Below, in pieces: positions 1 through 7,545 of a stretch of 16,379 bases of DNA. Both the position numbers and the translations under genes were made by a program. Source of the DNA: Candidatus Methylomirabilota bacterium (GTDB lineage: Bacteria; Methylomirabilota; Methylomirabilia; Methylomirabilales; JACPAU01). Each line of letters starts with the position of its first letter. The first letter of the stretch is position 1. The DNA is taken from assembly GCA_016180705.1 (NCBI GenBank), contig JACPAU010000008.1, forward strand, positions 1 to 16,379, read 5' to 3'. The notes under the pieces were generated by a model. It did not search any database. It saw only the letters and a list, made by a program, of their open reading frames with translations, and had not been told where the DNA came from.

Positions 1-826
1 TGGCCATGGGCTCGGGGGTGACGAACGCGTTCTTTGGAGCCACGAACTTGATGTCGAACCCGGCGAGGCGCTCCTCGAAGGCCATGTAGGAGGGGACGGC
101 GAAACCCGCCGCGAACTCCCCCTTCGCGACGACGGAGGGCACGTCACGGCTTCGGGCGGTGAAGATGCCGGAGTTCCCGGCCAGTTTCTTGAGCCACTCC
201 CAGCCCTTCTCCTCGCCGAGGTCCTGAAGGATCACCTCATAGGTGGCGTTGCTGCTGCTGCTCCGGGTCGGCGCGCACTGGGCGACGTTGCCCTTCAGGC
301 GGGGGTCCAGGAGGTCGTCCCACGACTTGATTCCGGGGACGCCCAGCCGCTGCAGGACCCGGGGGTGGTAGACCAGGCCGTAGGGCTCGAGGGCGGTGCC
401 GACCCAGTAGCCGCGAGGGTCCTTCAGCGGGATCGGCTTGGGCTTGCCGATGGCGGCCGGGATGCTGTCCCAGGCAGCCTTCGACAGCTCGAGCTTCATC
501 AGGAGCCCCTGCTCCGTCAGCTTGTCGAAGAGAGCGCTCTCGCCGCCCCAGAAGATGTCCACCTCGGGGCGCCCCTTCCACTCCACGATCCGCCCGTAGG
601 CGACGGGCGTCCCGGCGGCCAGGGCATTCACCTTGACCGTGATGTTCCAGGTTTCCTTGGCGTACTTGGCGAACGCCTGCAGTGCCGCGTCGTGGATGAA
701 CTTGGAGACCGGGGTGATGAGGACGAGCTCGTCCTCGATCGCCTGGGCGGCGGCCATCCCCGGGACCAGCCCCACGGCCAGCGCGAGGGCGAGCCCCCCC
801 AGGAGCGCAGTGCGGATCCGTCTCAT
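1..826 (-). CDS. ABC transporter extracellular substrate-binding protein, Fe3+/AfuA-like type (C-terminus beyond window)
   Basis: This is a periplasmic solute-binding protein that would deliver a ligand to an ABC importer. 275 codons are present and the frame stays open through the left edge, so the C-terminus is missing. A classical signal peptide is visible: basic MRRIRT, then a long Leu/Ala/Gly core, ending near AAAQA at about residue 29. The mature part begins ELVLITPVSKF and has the layout of the cluster that includes Fe3+ (AfuA/FbpA) and 2-aminoethylphosphonate binders: VDIFWGGESALFDKL (about residues 85-100), WVGTALEPYGLVYHP, IKSWDDLLDPRLKG, and a later FAVPSYMAFEERL. The ATG at 826 is preceded by a textbook ribosome site. 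It lies 90 nt downstream of glpD on the same strand; permease and ATPase genes would be expected beyond the left edge. The ligand cannot be read from sequence. Iron, phosphonate, or a glycerol-phosphate-related solute (because of glpD) are all possible. Confidence 0.85.
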   Translation of the reverse strand, partial: MRRIRTALLGGLALALAVGLVPGMAAAQAIEDELVLITPVSKFIHDAALQAFAKYAKETWNITVKVNALAAGTPVAYGRIVEWKGRPEVDIFWGGESALFDKLTEQGLLMKLELSKAAWDSIPAAIGKPKPIPLKDPRGYWVGTALEPYGLVYHPRVLQRLGVPGIKSWDDLLDPRLKGNVAQCAPTRSSSSNATYEVILQDLGEEKGWEWLKKLAGNSGIFTARSRDVPSVVAKGEFAAGFAVPSYMAFEERLAGFDIKFVAPKNAFVTPEPMA

Positions 827-831
827 GCTCC

Positions 832-840
832 CCTCCTTCC
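832..840 (-). promoter_or_regulatory. Strong Shine-Dalgarno site of the substrate-binding protein gene
   Basis: On the minus strand the bases read GGAAGGAGG. AGGAGG ends 5 nt before the ATG at 826. This is the best ribosome site in the window and fixes the start of the substrate-binding protein. Confidence 0.8.
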
Positions 841-858
841 GATGACGACGACAACGCG

Positions 859-875
859 CCCCGGGATCTCCGGGG
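859..875 (-). terminator. Hairpin between glpD and the substrate-binding protein gene
   Basis: CCCCGG, a 5-nt loop, then CCGGGG form a perfect 6-bp GC stem 42 nt past the glpD stop codon. No T-run follows in the minus direction, so it is not a canonical intrinsic terminator. It could attenuate read-through, stabilise an mRNA end, or be a chance product of high GC. Confidence 0.3.
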
Positions 876-916
876 GCAACTGGGAACCGGCGGGACGGCG
901 GCGGTCGGGGGCCGCA

Positions 917-2563
917 CTATGGCATGCGGGCGCGCCCGCCTTCAAGCCCTTTTTTTGCGGCGGCCCCCTCTCGGAACTCCTGCCCCAGGGCGGCTTCCTC
1001 CCAGTACGCCGCCAGCTCCCGCTCGCGCCGGGCGTCGTCCCACCCGCAGAGGGCCGCCATCCGCGCCGCGATGGCCTCGGCGCAGTCCTTTCCCAGGCAG
1101 GGGCTGGTCCCGATCCCGGTCCGCCGGAGGAGCACATCGCCCAGGCTGACCGCGGCCTCGGACTCCACCGCCTGCGCGAGCTGCGCCACGATGTCGAGGT
1201 TGGAGGGGCAGAGGCGGGCCTTCTGGTCCGGGCGCGAGACCGTCCGGTCCAGCACCTCCCGGTACCGGCGCCCGTAGGTCTCCACCAGCATCTCCAGGAG
1301 GGCCGGCTCCACCCCGTAGCGGGCGGCCTCCGCAGCCGCATCCACCAGGATGCGGGCCTCCCCCACGGTCGTGTCCGTGTCCAGCCCGTCCAGGGCGAGC
1401 CGGTGCGTCCGGACGGGCTCGCGCCGCCCGAGCAGCCGGCTGATCCGGTCCACCGCCTCCTCGGCCTGCTGGCGGTAACAGGTCAGCTTCACGCCGGTGA
1501 TGGAGAGGAAGTTGCCCCCCTCGCCCTCCACGATGACCTTGTGGGCCCGCGAGACCTGCCAGGCGCGCTTCCCCTCCTCGTAGGTGAGGGGCCGGACCCC
1601 GGCATAGGTATAGGCGATGTCGGCGGGGCCGATCCGCGCCCTCGGGAAGACCCGTCGAGTCCCCGCGATGAGGTACTCCACCTCCTCCGCGGTGGCGGCG
1701 AGGCGGTCCAGGTCGCCGGCGAAGTCGGTGTCGGTCGTGCCTACCAGCGAGAAGGTCCGCCAGGGGATGACGAAGAACATCCGGTCGTCGCGAGCCTCCA
1801 CGTATACCGCGTGGCTGGTCAGCCGGGGGAGGAGGAGGTGGATCCCCTTGGTCGTCCGCACGATCCGCCGCCGGCCGTCGAGGCCCGCCAGCGCCCGGAC
1901 CCCGTCGACCCAGGGACCGGTCGCATTGACCAGGACGGCCGCCCGCAGGCGCGCCGCCTCCCCCGTGAGGACATCCCGCAGCACCACGCCGGCGAGGAGC
2001 GACCCGTCCCGGAGAAATTGCTCGACCCGGGCGTAGTTGTAGACCTGGGCGCCGTAGCGCCGGGCCGAGAGGACGTTCTCCAGGCACAGCCGCTCCGGGT
2101 TCAGGAGCAGGTCGTCGAAGTAGAACCCTGCCCCCTTGAGGTCCGCGGCGTTGAGGCCCGGCTCGAGCGCCAGCGCGCGGTCCCGTGAGATGCCGCCGTA
2201 CCGGCCCACCCGACGGCCCGGGGTCAACAGATCGTAGAGGGCCATCCCGATCCGGATCTGGATCATCCCCCGCTTGCCCCCACGGTAGACCGGGATCACG
2301 AAGGGGAGCGGCCGGATCAGGTGCGGGGCCAGCCGGCGGAGGCGCTCCCGGAACATCTCCAGGTACCGGAGTCCCCCGTGGATGAGCTTGGAGGAGCGGC
2401 TCGTCGTCCCGTAGGCGAAGTCGCACTTCTCCACGAGCACGACGCTGAACCCGCGTAACGCCGCGTCCCGGGCGATGCCGGCCCCCGCCATCCCCCCGCC
2501 GATCACGAGGACGTCCACCTCTCGATCGGCGATCCCGCCGAAGCGCCCTTGCCCCATCCTCAC
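917..2563 (-). CDS. glpD: Aerobic glycerol-3-phosphate dehydrogenase (FAD)
   Basis: The enzyme oxidises sn-glycerol 3-phosphate to dihydroxyacetone phosphate at the inner membrane and passes electrons to quinone. The 548 residues match the family length. The N-terminal dinucleotide fold shows VLVIGGGMAGAGIARDAALRG (start near residue 18), then VEKCDF and the GlpD signature GTTSRSSKLIHGGLRYLE at about residues 52-69. Further landmarks are YDLLTPGRR, LVNATGPWVD, TKGIHLLLPR, FFVIPW, GTTDTDF and YAGVRPL. The C-terminal GlpD cap domain is present (CPSNLDIVAQLAQAVESEAA, then RRTGIG). The GTG at 2563 has GGGAG six nt upstream and starts 3 nt after the upstream stop codon; an in-frame ATG at 2557 is the alternative. 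Read with the upstream membrane-protein gene as an operon. No glycerol kinase or facilitator gene is in view. Assignment is secure from motifs. Confidence 0.95.
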   Translation of the reverse strand: MRMGQGRFGGIADREVDVLVIGGGMAGAGIARDAALRGFSVVLVEKCDFAYGTTSRSSKLIHGGLRYLEMFRERLRRLAPHLIRPLPFVIPVYRGGKRGMIQIRIGMALYDLLTPGRRVGRYGGISRDRALALEPGLNAADLKGAGFYFDDLLLNPERLCLENVLSARRYGAQVYNYARVEQFLRDGSLLAGVVLRDVLTGEAARLRAAVLVNATGPWVDGVRALAGLDGRRRIVRTTKGIHLLLPRLTSHAVYVEARDDRMFFVIPWRTFSLVGTTDTDFAGDLDRLAATAEEVEYLIAGTRRVFPRARIGPADIAYTYAGVRPLTYEEGKRAWQVSRAHKVIVEGEGGNFLSITGVKLTCYRQQAEEAVDRISRLLGRREPVRTHRLALDGLDTDTTVGEARILVDAAAEAARYGVEPALLEMLVETYGRRYREVLDRTVSRPDQKARLCPSNLDIVAQLAQAVESEAAVSLGDVLLRRTGIGTSPCLGKDCAEAIAARMAALCGWDDARRERELAAYWEEAALGQEFREGAAAKKGLEGGRARMP

Positions 2564-2566
2564 ACC

Positions 2567-3067
2567 TTACTCCCTCACGCAGAGCATCACGAGCCCCCCG
2601 GCCGCGGCGGCGACGGCGAGGCCAACCCAGAGGGTAGGCCCCGCGCCCGTCGTCGCCACGAGGAGGAGTATCCCCGTTCCCAGGTGGCCGAGGGCGCCCA
2701 CCGCGACTCGCGCCGGCCACGCCCCCTCCGGTCCGGCCATCGCCGCCGCCAGGGGGAAGAGCGCCGGAAGCCCGGCCCCCGCCGCTCCCCAGGCCACGGC
2801 GAGCAGCACTGCGCCCCAGCCCGGGCCTGCCGGGCGGAGCGCGAACCCCAGGGCGATGAAAACGAGCAGGGCGGCGCTGGCACTATAAGGCGAACGCCGC
2901 CGGGCCGCAACTTCCCCGACCACCCCGGCGAGCGGCCCCGCCAGGACCGGCGCGGCCCAGGGGTGCGCGGGCCAGGACGCGTGCAGGGCGCCGAGGAGGG
3001 TCCCGAAGCCGAGCCCGAGTGCACCGGTGAGGGCCAGGAGGGAGTAGCAGAGACCGGAGAGGACCAT
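2567..3067 (-). CDS. Small multi-pass membrane protein of unknown function, upstream of glpD
   Basis: I do not recognise this 166-residue protein. It is almost entirely Ala/Gly/Leu/Val with about five or six likely membrane segments: residues 2-27, a weak one near 35-50, then around 62-77, 80-108, 118-141 and 143-163. Short loops carry the few charges (EVAARRRSPYS near residues 50-60). No catalytic motif stands out; it does not show the conserved motifs of PlsY or of the glycerol facilitator. I chose the ATG at 3067 because AAAGGA lies 4 nt upstream and a sigma70-like promoter predicts transcription from about 3096. An in-frame GTG at 3124 would lie upstream of that transcription start and has no ribosome site. 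The stop codon is 3 nt before the glpD GTG, so co-translation with glpD is likely. A role near glycerol-phosphate or lipid metabolism is inference from position only. Confidence 0.7.
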   Translation of the reverse strand: MVLSGLCYSLLALTGALGLGFGTLLGALHASWPAHPWAAPVLAGPLAGVVGEVAARRRSPYSASAALLVFIALGFALRPAGPGWGAVLLAVAWGAAGAGLPALFPLAAAMAGPEGAWPARVAVGALGHLGTGILLLVATTGAGPTLWVGLAVAAAAGGLVMLCVRE

Positions 3068-3071
3068 CGCG

Positions 3072-3077
3072 TCCTTT
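3072..3077 (-). promoter_or_regulatory. Ribosome site fixing the membrane-protein start
   Basis: AAAGGA on the minus strand, 4 nt before the ATG at 3067. It supports this start over the GTG at 3124. Confidence 0.55.
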
Positions 3078-3095
3078 GGCGGCGGGGCGGAGAAG

Positions 3096-3131
3096 CCGGC
3101 TGAGGATAGTGCTGGGAGGACCACCTGTCAA
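3096..3131 (-). promoter_or_regulatory. Sigma70-type promoter for the membrane-protein/glpD operon
   Basis: On the minus strand TTGACA (3131-3126) and TATCCT (3108-3103) are separated by exactly 17 nt. The -35 box is a perfect consensus match and the -10 keeps the three key bases TA---T. The predicted transcription start is near 3096, leaving a leader of about 29 nt that contains the ribosome site at 3077-3072. Confidence 0.65.
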
Positions 3132-3174
3132 GACCGCGAGGAGGCTCCAACTGCGCCAAAATCCTACATTTCGG

Positions 3175-3209
3175 TTGACATTACGGGGAGCGGTGCTAGT
3201 GTAAACCGC
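3175..3209 (+). promoter_or_regulatory. Sigma70-type promoter (extended -10) of mtnA, divergent from the glpD operon
   Basis: TTGACA at 3175-3180, a 16-nt spacer, and TAGTGT at 3197-3202 preceded by TGC (extended -10 form). The predicted start is 3209-3210, which is the A of the mtnA ATG. The -35 box lies 43 nt from the -35 box of the opposite promoter, so a regulator bound between 3132 and 3174 could control both directions. Confidence 0.6.
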
Positions 3210-4262
3210 ATGATCCGGACCATCGAGTGGACCGAGGCCGGTGTGGTCCGGCTCCTGGACCAGACCCGGCTTCCCGAGGAAGAGACATACGTGGAATGCC
3301 GGGACGCCGCGGCTGTCGCCTCGGCGATCCGGCGGATGCAGGTCCGGGGGGCCCCCGCCATCGGGGTCGCGGCCGCCATGGGCCTCGCCCTCGGAGCCCG
3401 GCAGATCCGCGCGGAGGCCTTCGACCCCTACTTCGCGGAGCTCTCCCGCATCGCCGGGGACCTCGCCGCCACCCGCCCCACCGCCGTGAACCTCACCTGG
3501 GCCCTCACGCGGATGAAGCAGGTAGCCCTCAAGCACCGTGACCTCCCCATCGCGGGCATCACGACCCGCCTCGAGGAGGAAGCCAGGACGATGTGGGCCG
3601 AGGACCTGAAGGCCAACCAGGCCATCGGCCGGCACGGAGAGCCGCTCCTGCCTGCCGGCGCCCGGGTCCTCACCCACTGCAACGCCGGCGCCCTGGCGAC
3701 CGTCGGCTACGGGACGGCGCTCGGGGTGGTGCGCGCCGCCCACGCCCTAGGGAAGGGGATCCGGGTCCTGGCCGACGAGACGCGCCCCTTCCTCCAGGGG
3801 GCCCGGCTGACCGCCTGGGAACTGCACCGGGAGGGCATTCCGGTCACGCTGGTGACGGACGGGATGCCGGCGGCGCTCATGGCCCGGGGGGCGGTGGACC
3901 TGGTGCTGGTGGGGGCCGACCGGATCGCCCGAAACGGGGACGTGGCCAACAAGATCGGCACCTATGGGCTGGCCCTCGCCTGTCGGGCCCACGGCCTCCC
4001 CTTCTACGTGGCCGCTCCGCTCTCCACGCTTGACCCGACGCTCCCGACCGGCGCGGCGATCCCGATCGAGGAGCGAAGCCCCGAGGAGGTCACCACCCTG
4101 GCCGGACGGCGGATCGCCCCCGCCGGGGTCCCCGCCCTGCACCCGGCCTTCGACGTGACCCCGGCGGAATACGTGACGGCCATCATCACCGAGCGGGGCG
4201 TGGCCCGCCCCCCCTACAGCGCGAGCCTGGCGGCCCTCCTGGGCGCCGGGCCGGACCGGTAG
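3210..4262 (+). CDS. mtnA: S-methyl-5-thioribose-1-phosphate isomerase (methionine salvage)
   Basis: The enzyme converts 5-methylthioribose 1-phosphate to 5-methylthioribulose 1-phosphate in the cytosol, a step of methionine salvage. The 350 residues match the family. Motifs in order: MQVRGAPAIGVAAAMG (about residues 43-58), THCNAGALATVGYGTALGV with the catalytic cysteine C157, DETRPFLQGARLTAWEL, VGADRIARNGDVANKIGTYG with the catalytic aspartate D237, PFYVAAPLSTLD, and FDVTPAEYVTAIITERG near the end. C157 and D237 match Cys160 and Asp240 of the Bacillus enzyme with one constant offset of three. The relatives, eIF2B-like proteins and ribose-1,5-bisphosphate isomerases, lack this full set. There is no usable Shine-Dalgarno: GGGGAG at 3185-3190 is 19 nt away, and the promoter predicts transcription from the ATG itself. 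No other methionine salvage gene is in the window. Confidence 0.95.
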   Translation: MIRTIEWTEAGVVRLLDQTRLPEEETYVECRDAAAVASAIRRMQVRGAPAIGVAAAMGLALGARQIRAEAFDPYFAELSRIAGDLAATRPTAVNLTWALTRMKQVALKHRDLPIAGITTRLEEEARTMWAEDLKANQAIGRHGEPLLPAGARVLTHCNAGALATVGYGTALGVVRAAHALGKGIRVLADETRPFLQGARLTAWELHREGIPVTLVTDGMPAALMARGAVDLVLVGADRIARNGDVANKIGTYGLALACRAHGLPFYVAAPLSTLDPTLPTGAAIPIEERSPEEVTTLAGRRIAPAGVPALHPAFDVTPAEYVTAIITERGVARPPYSASLAALLGAGPDR

Positions 4263-4264
4263 CC

Positions 4265-5218
4265 ATGGCGGGGGAAAAAGTCCTGGTCGTAGATGACGAG
4301 CCCCTCATCGCCCAGATGCTCACCGACCGCCTGCAGGAGCTGTACGTGGACGTCCTGCGGGCGAGCAACGGGGTGGAGGCGCTCGAGATGGCCTGGGCCC
4401 ACGTTCCGGACCTCATCCTGCTCGACGTGATGATGCCGAAGATCGACGGGTTCGAGGTGGCGAAAATCCTCAAAGAGAACCCGCGGACCGCCACCATCCC
4501 CATCATCTTCCTGACCGCGCTCTCCCAGGTGAAGGACAAGGTGCGGGGGCTCCAGCTCGGCGCCGAGGACTACGTCACGAAGCCCTTCCACTTCGACGAG
4601 CTGTTGGTGCGGGTCCGGAAGGTGCTCCGGAAGTCGGAGGCGGAGAAGTCCGAGCAGGGCGGGGCCACGGGGGCGGCGGTCAAGGGGAAGCTCCGGGACA
4701 TGAGCCTCGTCAACCTCATCCAGTTCCTCGAACTCGAGAGGAAGACCGGCATCCTCAGTATCACCGCGGAGGGCCGCAGCGGGCACCTCTACTTCCAGGA
4801 CGGGAGGATCATCAACGCCGTGCAGGGCATCCTGCGGGGGGAGGCGGCGATCTACCGGCTCCTCGGCTGGACCGACGGGGACTTCGATCTGGAGTCGCTG
4901 GGGACCGCCGCGCCGAGCGGTCCCCCCCAGGTCACCGCGGGCAACCAGGCGCTCATCATGGAGGGGCTGCGCCGCCTCGACGAGATGGGCCGTCTGACCA
5001 AGCAGCTGCCTCCGCTCACCACCCGCCTGAAGCCGAGTTCCCGGTTGAAGCAGATCCTCCAGGGGAAGAAGCTGGCCGGCGACCTGGAGCGGTTCCTGGG
5101 CCTCTTCACCGGGAGCCGGGACATCCACGCCGTCATCGACGAGAGCGGCCTGGACGACCTGAAGGCGCTCGAGAACGTCCACAAGCTCTACACCAAGGGG
5201 ATGCTCGAGAAGGCCTGA
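4265..5218 (+). CDS. Response regulator: receiver domain plus PATAN (DUF4388) domain
   Basis: A two-component response regulator without a DNA-binding domain I can recognise. Residues 4-120 form a complete receiver: acidic pair D10/D11, phospho-acceptor D54 in LILLDVMMP, switch T84 in IIFLTALS, and K106 in DYVTKPF. After a short linker (120-138) comes a PATAN/DUF4388 domain at about 138-240, seen as LRDMSLVNLIQFLELERKTGILSI, GHLYFQDGRIINAVQG and GEAAIYRLLGWTDGDFDLE. The C-terminal 75 residues are helical and resemble the extension often found behind PATAN domains, ending in VHKLYTKGMLEKA. Such proteins usually act by protein contact in motility, polarity or development pathways, so the output here is unknown. 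The ATG is 2 nt past the mtnA stop and has no clear ribosome site, which suggests translational coupling. No histidine kinase is in the window. Confidence 0.9.
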   Translation: MAGEKVLVVDDEPLIAQMLTDRLQELYVDVLRASNGVEALEMAWAHVPDLILLDVMMPKIDGFEVAKILKENPRTATIPIIFLTALSQVKDKVRGLQLGAEDYVTKPFHFDELLVRVRKVLRKSEAEKSEQGGATGAAVKGKLRDMSLVNLIQFLELERKTGILSITAEGRSGHLYFQDGRIINAVQGILRGEAAIYRLLGWTDGDFDLESLGTAAPSGPPQVTAGNQALIMEGLRRLDEMGRLTKQLPPLTTRLKPSSRLKQILQGKKLAGDLERFLGLFTGSRDIHAVIDESGLDDLKALENVHKLYTKGMLEKA

Positions 5219-5220
5219 GC

Positions 5221-7470
5221 GTGGCGGGACGCCCAGCAGACGGGAGGCGTATGGCGGAAGGGACGGGGCGGGCCCGCCCAGGCGTGCATATCCCCGTCGC
5301 CCTGGCGCTCCTGTTCTTCGCCGCGTCCCCGCCGGGAGACTCCCCTCCCCCACTGGACCCCGCCGGGACCTTCGCCGACGCGCTCGAGGCGGTCGGGGAG
5401 GGGGACTGCGAGAGCCTCAGCGCCCGGCTCGCCCCGCTGGCGCAGACACCCCTCCCCGAGCCCCTCGGCCGCCGGGTGCGCTTCCTCCTCGGCCTCTGCC
5501 AGCATCGCCTGGGGCGCTACGAGGAAGCCCTCCCCCACCTGCAGGCCGCGGCCGACGCCTCCCCCGAAGTGGCCGACTACGCCCTCCTCGCCTGGGGCCA
5601 GGCGGAGCACCGCCGGGGCGTTCCCCAGGGAACAATCCCCCCCCTGAGCCGCCTCCTGGACGCCTATCCTGACAGCCCGCTCGTCGAGCCCGCGCTCCTG
5701 CTTCTCGGGGAGAGTCAGGCGAGCGCGCTCGACCTCGAGGGCGCCACCCAGAGCCTGCGCGCGTACCTCGCCCGCTTCGGCGCCGCTCCGGGCGCTGCCG
5801 AGGCCCGCCTCCTCCTGGCGCGCGTCCGGCTCCGGGCCGGCGATGCCGCGGAGGGCCTCCCCCTCCTCCTCGATCTCTGGCGGGACGAACCGCTGAGCGC
5901 GACGGCCGAGGAGGCGGCGGCGCTGTTCGAGGCCCTCGACGCCCCCGTTCCCGTGACGGCGGCCGACCTGTTCTCCCGCGCGCGGGCCCTCTACCGGGGC
6001 GAGGCCTTCACCGAGGCGTCGTCCGCCCTCGCCCCCTTCGCCGCCGAGCCCGGCCCCTGGCAAGAAGAAGCCCGGTACCTGCTGGGGCAGTGCAACTTCC
6101 GCCTCCGGCAGTATCCCGAGGCGGCGCGCCTGCTCGCGGTGGCCGGGGCCGGCCGGGGCCCCTACCAGGCGCGCGCCCTCTTCTGGGCGGGCCGCGCCCG
6201 GACGCGCTCGGGTGACGCCGCCGGGGCCAACCTCCTGTTGGAGCGGCTCCTGCGCCTGCGGCCGACCGATCCCCTCGCCGACGACGCCCTCTTCCTGCTG
6301 GCGGAGAACCTGGAGGAGCTGGGACGGCGCCGGGAGGCCCTGCGGGCTTTCGCCCGGGTGGAGCAGATCTTTCCCGATGGGGAGTATGCCGACGCTGCCC
6401 TCTGGCGACAGGCGTGGATCCACATCCGGAGCGGGCAGGCGCAGCAGGCCCGGTCCCTCCTGGCCCGGCTCTCCGAGCGGCGGGCCTCCGCGTACGTGAG
6501 CCAGGCCCTCTTCTGGGAGGGGCGGCTCCTGGAGGCCGCGGGGGAGCGGGAGGAGGCGCTCCGGCGCTTCCGGAGGGCCGCGCAGGGCGGGGGAGGGGAC
6601 TACTACGCGGCCCGCGCGCGAGAGATCCTCGCCCCCCTCGGCGGCCCGGTCCCGTCCGATCCGCCCCGGCCGGCCGGCGAGCCCGTGGATCCCCCCGGGG
6701 ACCGCCCGCGCCTGACCACCGCCCGGGAGCTCGCCGCCCTGCGCCTCTGGGAGGAGGCGACGGACGAGTACTGGCTGTTGGTCCGCGCCCACCCCGGGGA
6801 CCGGGGGTTGCAGCAGGAAGCCGCCGAGACCTTTCTGCGGGCGAGCCGTTACGACCGCGTCCTCTGGGTCGCCCGCCGGATCCTCCTCACGGCCTACCGG
6901 CAGAACCCGGCGGCCCTCCCCCTCCCGGCCTTCTGGGAACTGCTCTACCCGCTCGCCTACTGGGACGCGGTCCAGGAACTGTCGGCGGCGCGCGGCCTGG
7001 ACCCCCACCTCGTGGCGGCCGTGATGCGGGAGGAGAGCGCCTTCGGCCCTGCGGCCATCTCCCGGGCGGGGGCGCGGGGCCTCATGCAGCTGATGCCGGC
7101 GACGGCGCGCCGGGTCGCCCGCAGCCTCGCCCTGCCGGACCCCCGGCCCGAGGGCCTGCACGCCCCCAGCCTGAACCTCACGCTCGGGACCGCCTACCTG
7201 GCCCAGGTCCTGGAGGAGTTCGGCGGGAACCTCTACCTGGCGTTGGCCGCGTACAACGCGGGCCCCCAGCCCGTCCGGCGCTGGCGGGAGCAGACCCCGA
7301 TCGCGGATCCGGACCGCTTCATCGAGGCAATCCCGTACGCCGAGACCCGGGAGTACGTGAAGCGGGTCCTGGCCAGTTACCGGCGGTACCAGGCCCTCTA
7401 CGCCGCGCCGGCCGCGGCCGCGACGGCCGCTCCCGAGACGGACCCCGCGTCCCCTTCCTCGACGGACTGA
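5221..7470 (+). CDS. Soluble lytic murein transglycosylase with TPR-like superhelix (Slt type)
   Basis: A periplasmic enzyme that cleaves peptidoglycan glycan strands with formation of 1,6-anhydro-muropeptides. Of 749 residues, the N-terminus has a signal sequence (hydrophobic [11 protein letters not shown] at about 26-36). Residues from about 45 to 480 are helical TPR-like repeats (for example [18 protein letters not shown] and [19 protein letters not shown]), comparable to the superhelical ring of Slt70. A proline-rich break follows at 475-495, then more helices. The catalytic SLT domain spans about 588-700: catalytic E605 in [18 protein letters not shown] (620-629), [10 protein letters not shown] and AYNAGP (677-682). 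The GTG at 5221 lies 2 nt past the upstream stop. An in-frame ATG at 5251 with GGGAGG 3 nt before it is a real alternative and would give a shorter signal peptide. It is about 100 residues longer than E. coli Slt70. Confidence 0.92.
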   Translation: MAGRPADGRRMAEGTGRARPGVHIPVALALLFFAASPPGDSPPPLDPAGTFADALEAVGEGDCESLSARLAPLAQTPLPEPLGRRVRFLLGLCQHRLGRYEEALPHLQAAADASPEVADYALLAWGQAEHRRGVPQGTIPPLSRLLDAYPDSPLVEPALLLLGESQASALDLEGATQSLRAYLARFGAAPGAAEARLLLARVRLRAGDAAEGLPLLLDLWRDEPLSATAEEAAALFEALDAPVPVTAADLFSRARALYRGEAFTEASSALAPFAAEPGPWQEEARYLLGQCNFRLRQYPEAARLLAVAGAGRGPYQARALFWAGRARTRSGDAAGANLLLERLLRLRPTDPLADDALFLLAENLEELGRRREALRAFARVEQIFPDGEYADAALWRQAWIHIRSGQAQQARSLLARLSERRASAYVSQALFWEGRLLEAAGEREEALRRFRRAAQGGGGDYYAARAREILAPLGGPVPSDPPRPAGEPVDPPGDRPRLTTARELAALRLWEEATDEYWLLVRAHPGDRGLQQEAAETFLRASRYDRVLWVARRILLTAYRQNPAALPLPAFWELLYPLAYWDAVQELSAARGLDPHLVAAVMREESAFGPAAISRAGARGLMQLMPATARRVARSLALPDPRPEGLHAPSLNLTLGTAYLAQVLEEFGGNLYLALAAYNAGPQPVRRWREQTPIADPDRFIEAIPYAETREYVKRVLASYRRYQALYAAPAAAATAAPETDPASPSSTD

Positions 7471-7471
7471 C

Positions 7472-7490
7472 GGCGGCGGCTCCCGCCGCC
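7472..7490 (+). terminator. GC hairpin directly after the transglycosylase stop codon
   Basis: GGCGGCGG, loop CTC, CCGCCGCC: a perfect 8-bp stem beginning 2 nt after the TGA. The next bases are AAAG and not a T-run, so it is not a classical intrinsic terminator. It sits in the only 75-nt gap of the central gene run and may reduce read-through or protect the mRNA 3' end. Confidence 0.4.
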
Positions 7491-7545
7491 AAAGCACCCA
7501 CCCGGCCGGAGAACGGCGTGGCGCTCGCGACGCCCGGGTGTCTTC

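Noticed and set aside
365..2188. A 607-codon plus-strand frame across the substrate-binding protein and glpD
   Set aside because: It spans two clear minus-strand genes and the gap between them, and has no recognisable domain.
3068..3124. A longer start (GTG at 3124) for the membrane protein
   Set aside because: It lies upstream of the predicted transcription start at 3096, overlaps the promoter spacer, and has no ribosome site; the ATG at 3067 has both a promoter and AAAGGA.
5188..7497. A 769-codon open frame on the minus strand across the lytic transglycosylase
   Set aside because: Low-complexity Gly/Arg/Glu translation and no motif. The plus strand has a signal peptide, TPR-like repeats and a full SLT domain.
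7471..7545. A thiamine (TPP) riboswitch upstream of thiD
   Set aside because: The 75-nt gap holds only a simple GC hairpin and lacks the conserved CUGAGA-type elements of the TPP aptamer.
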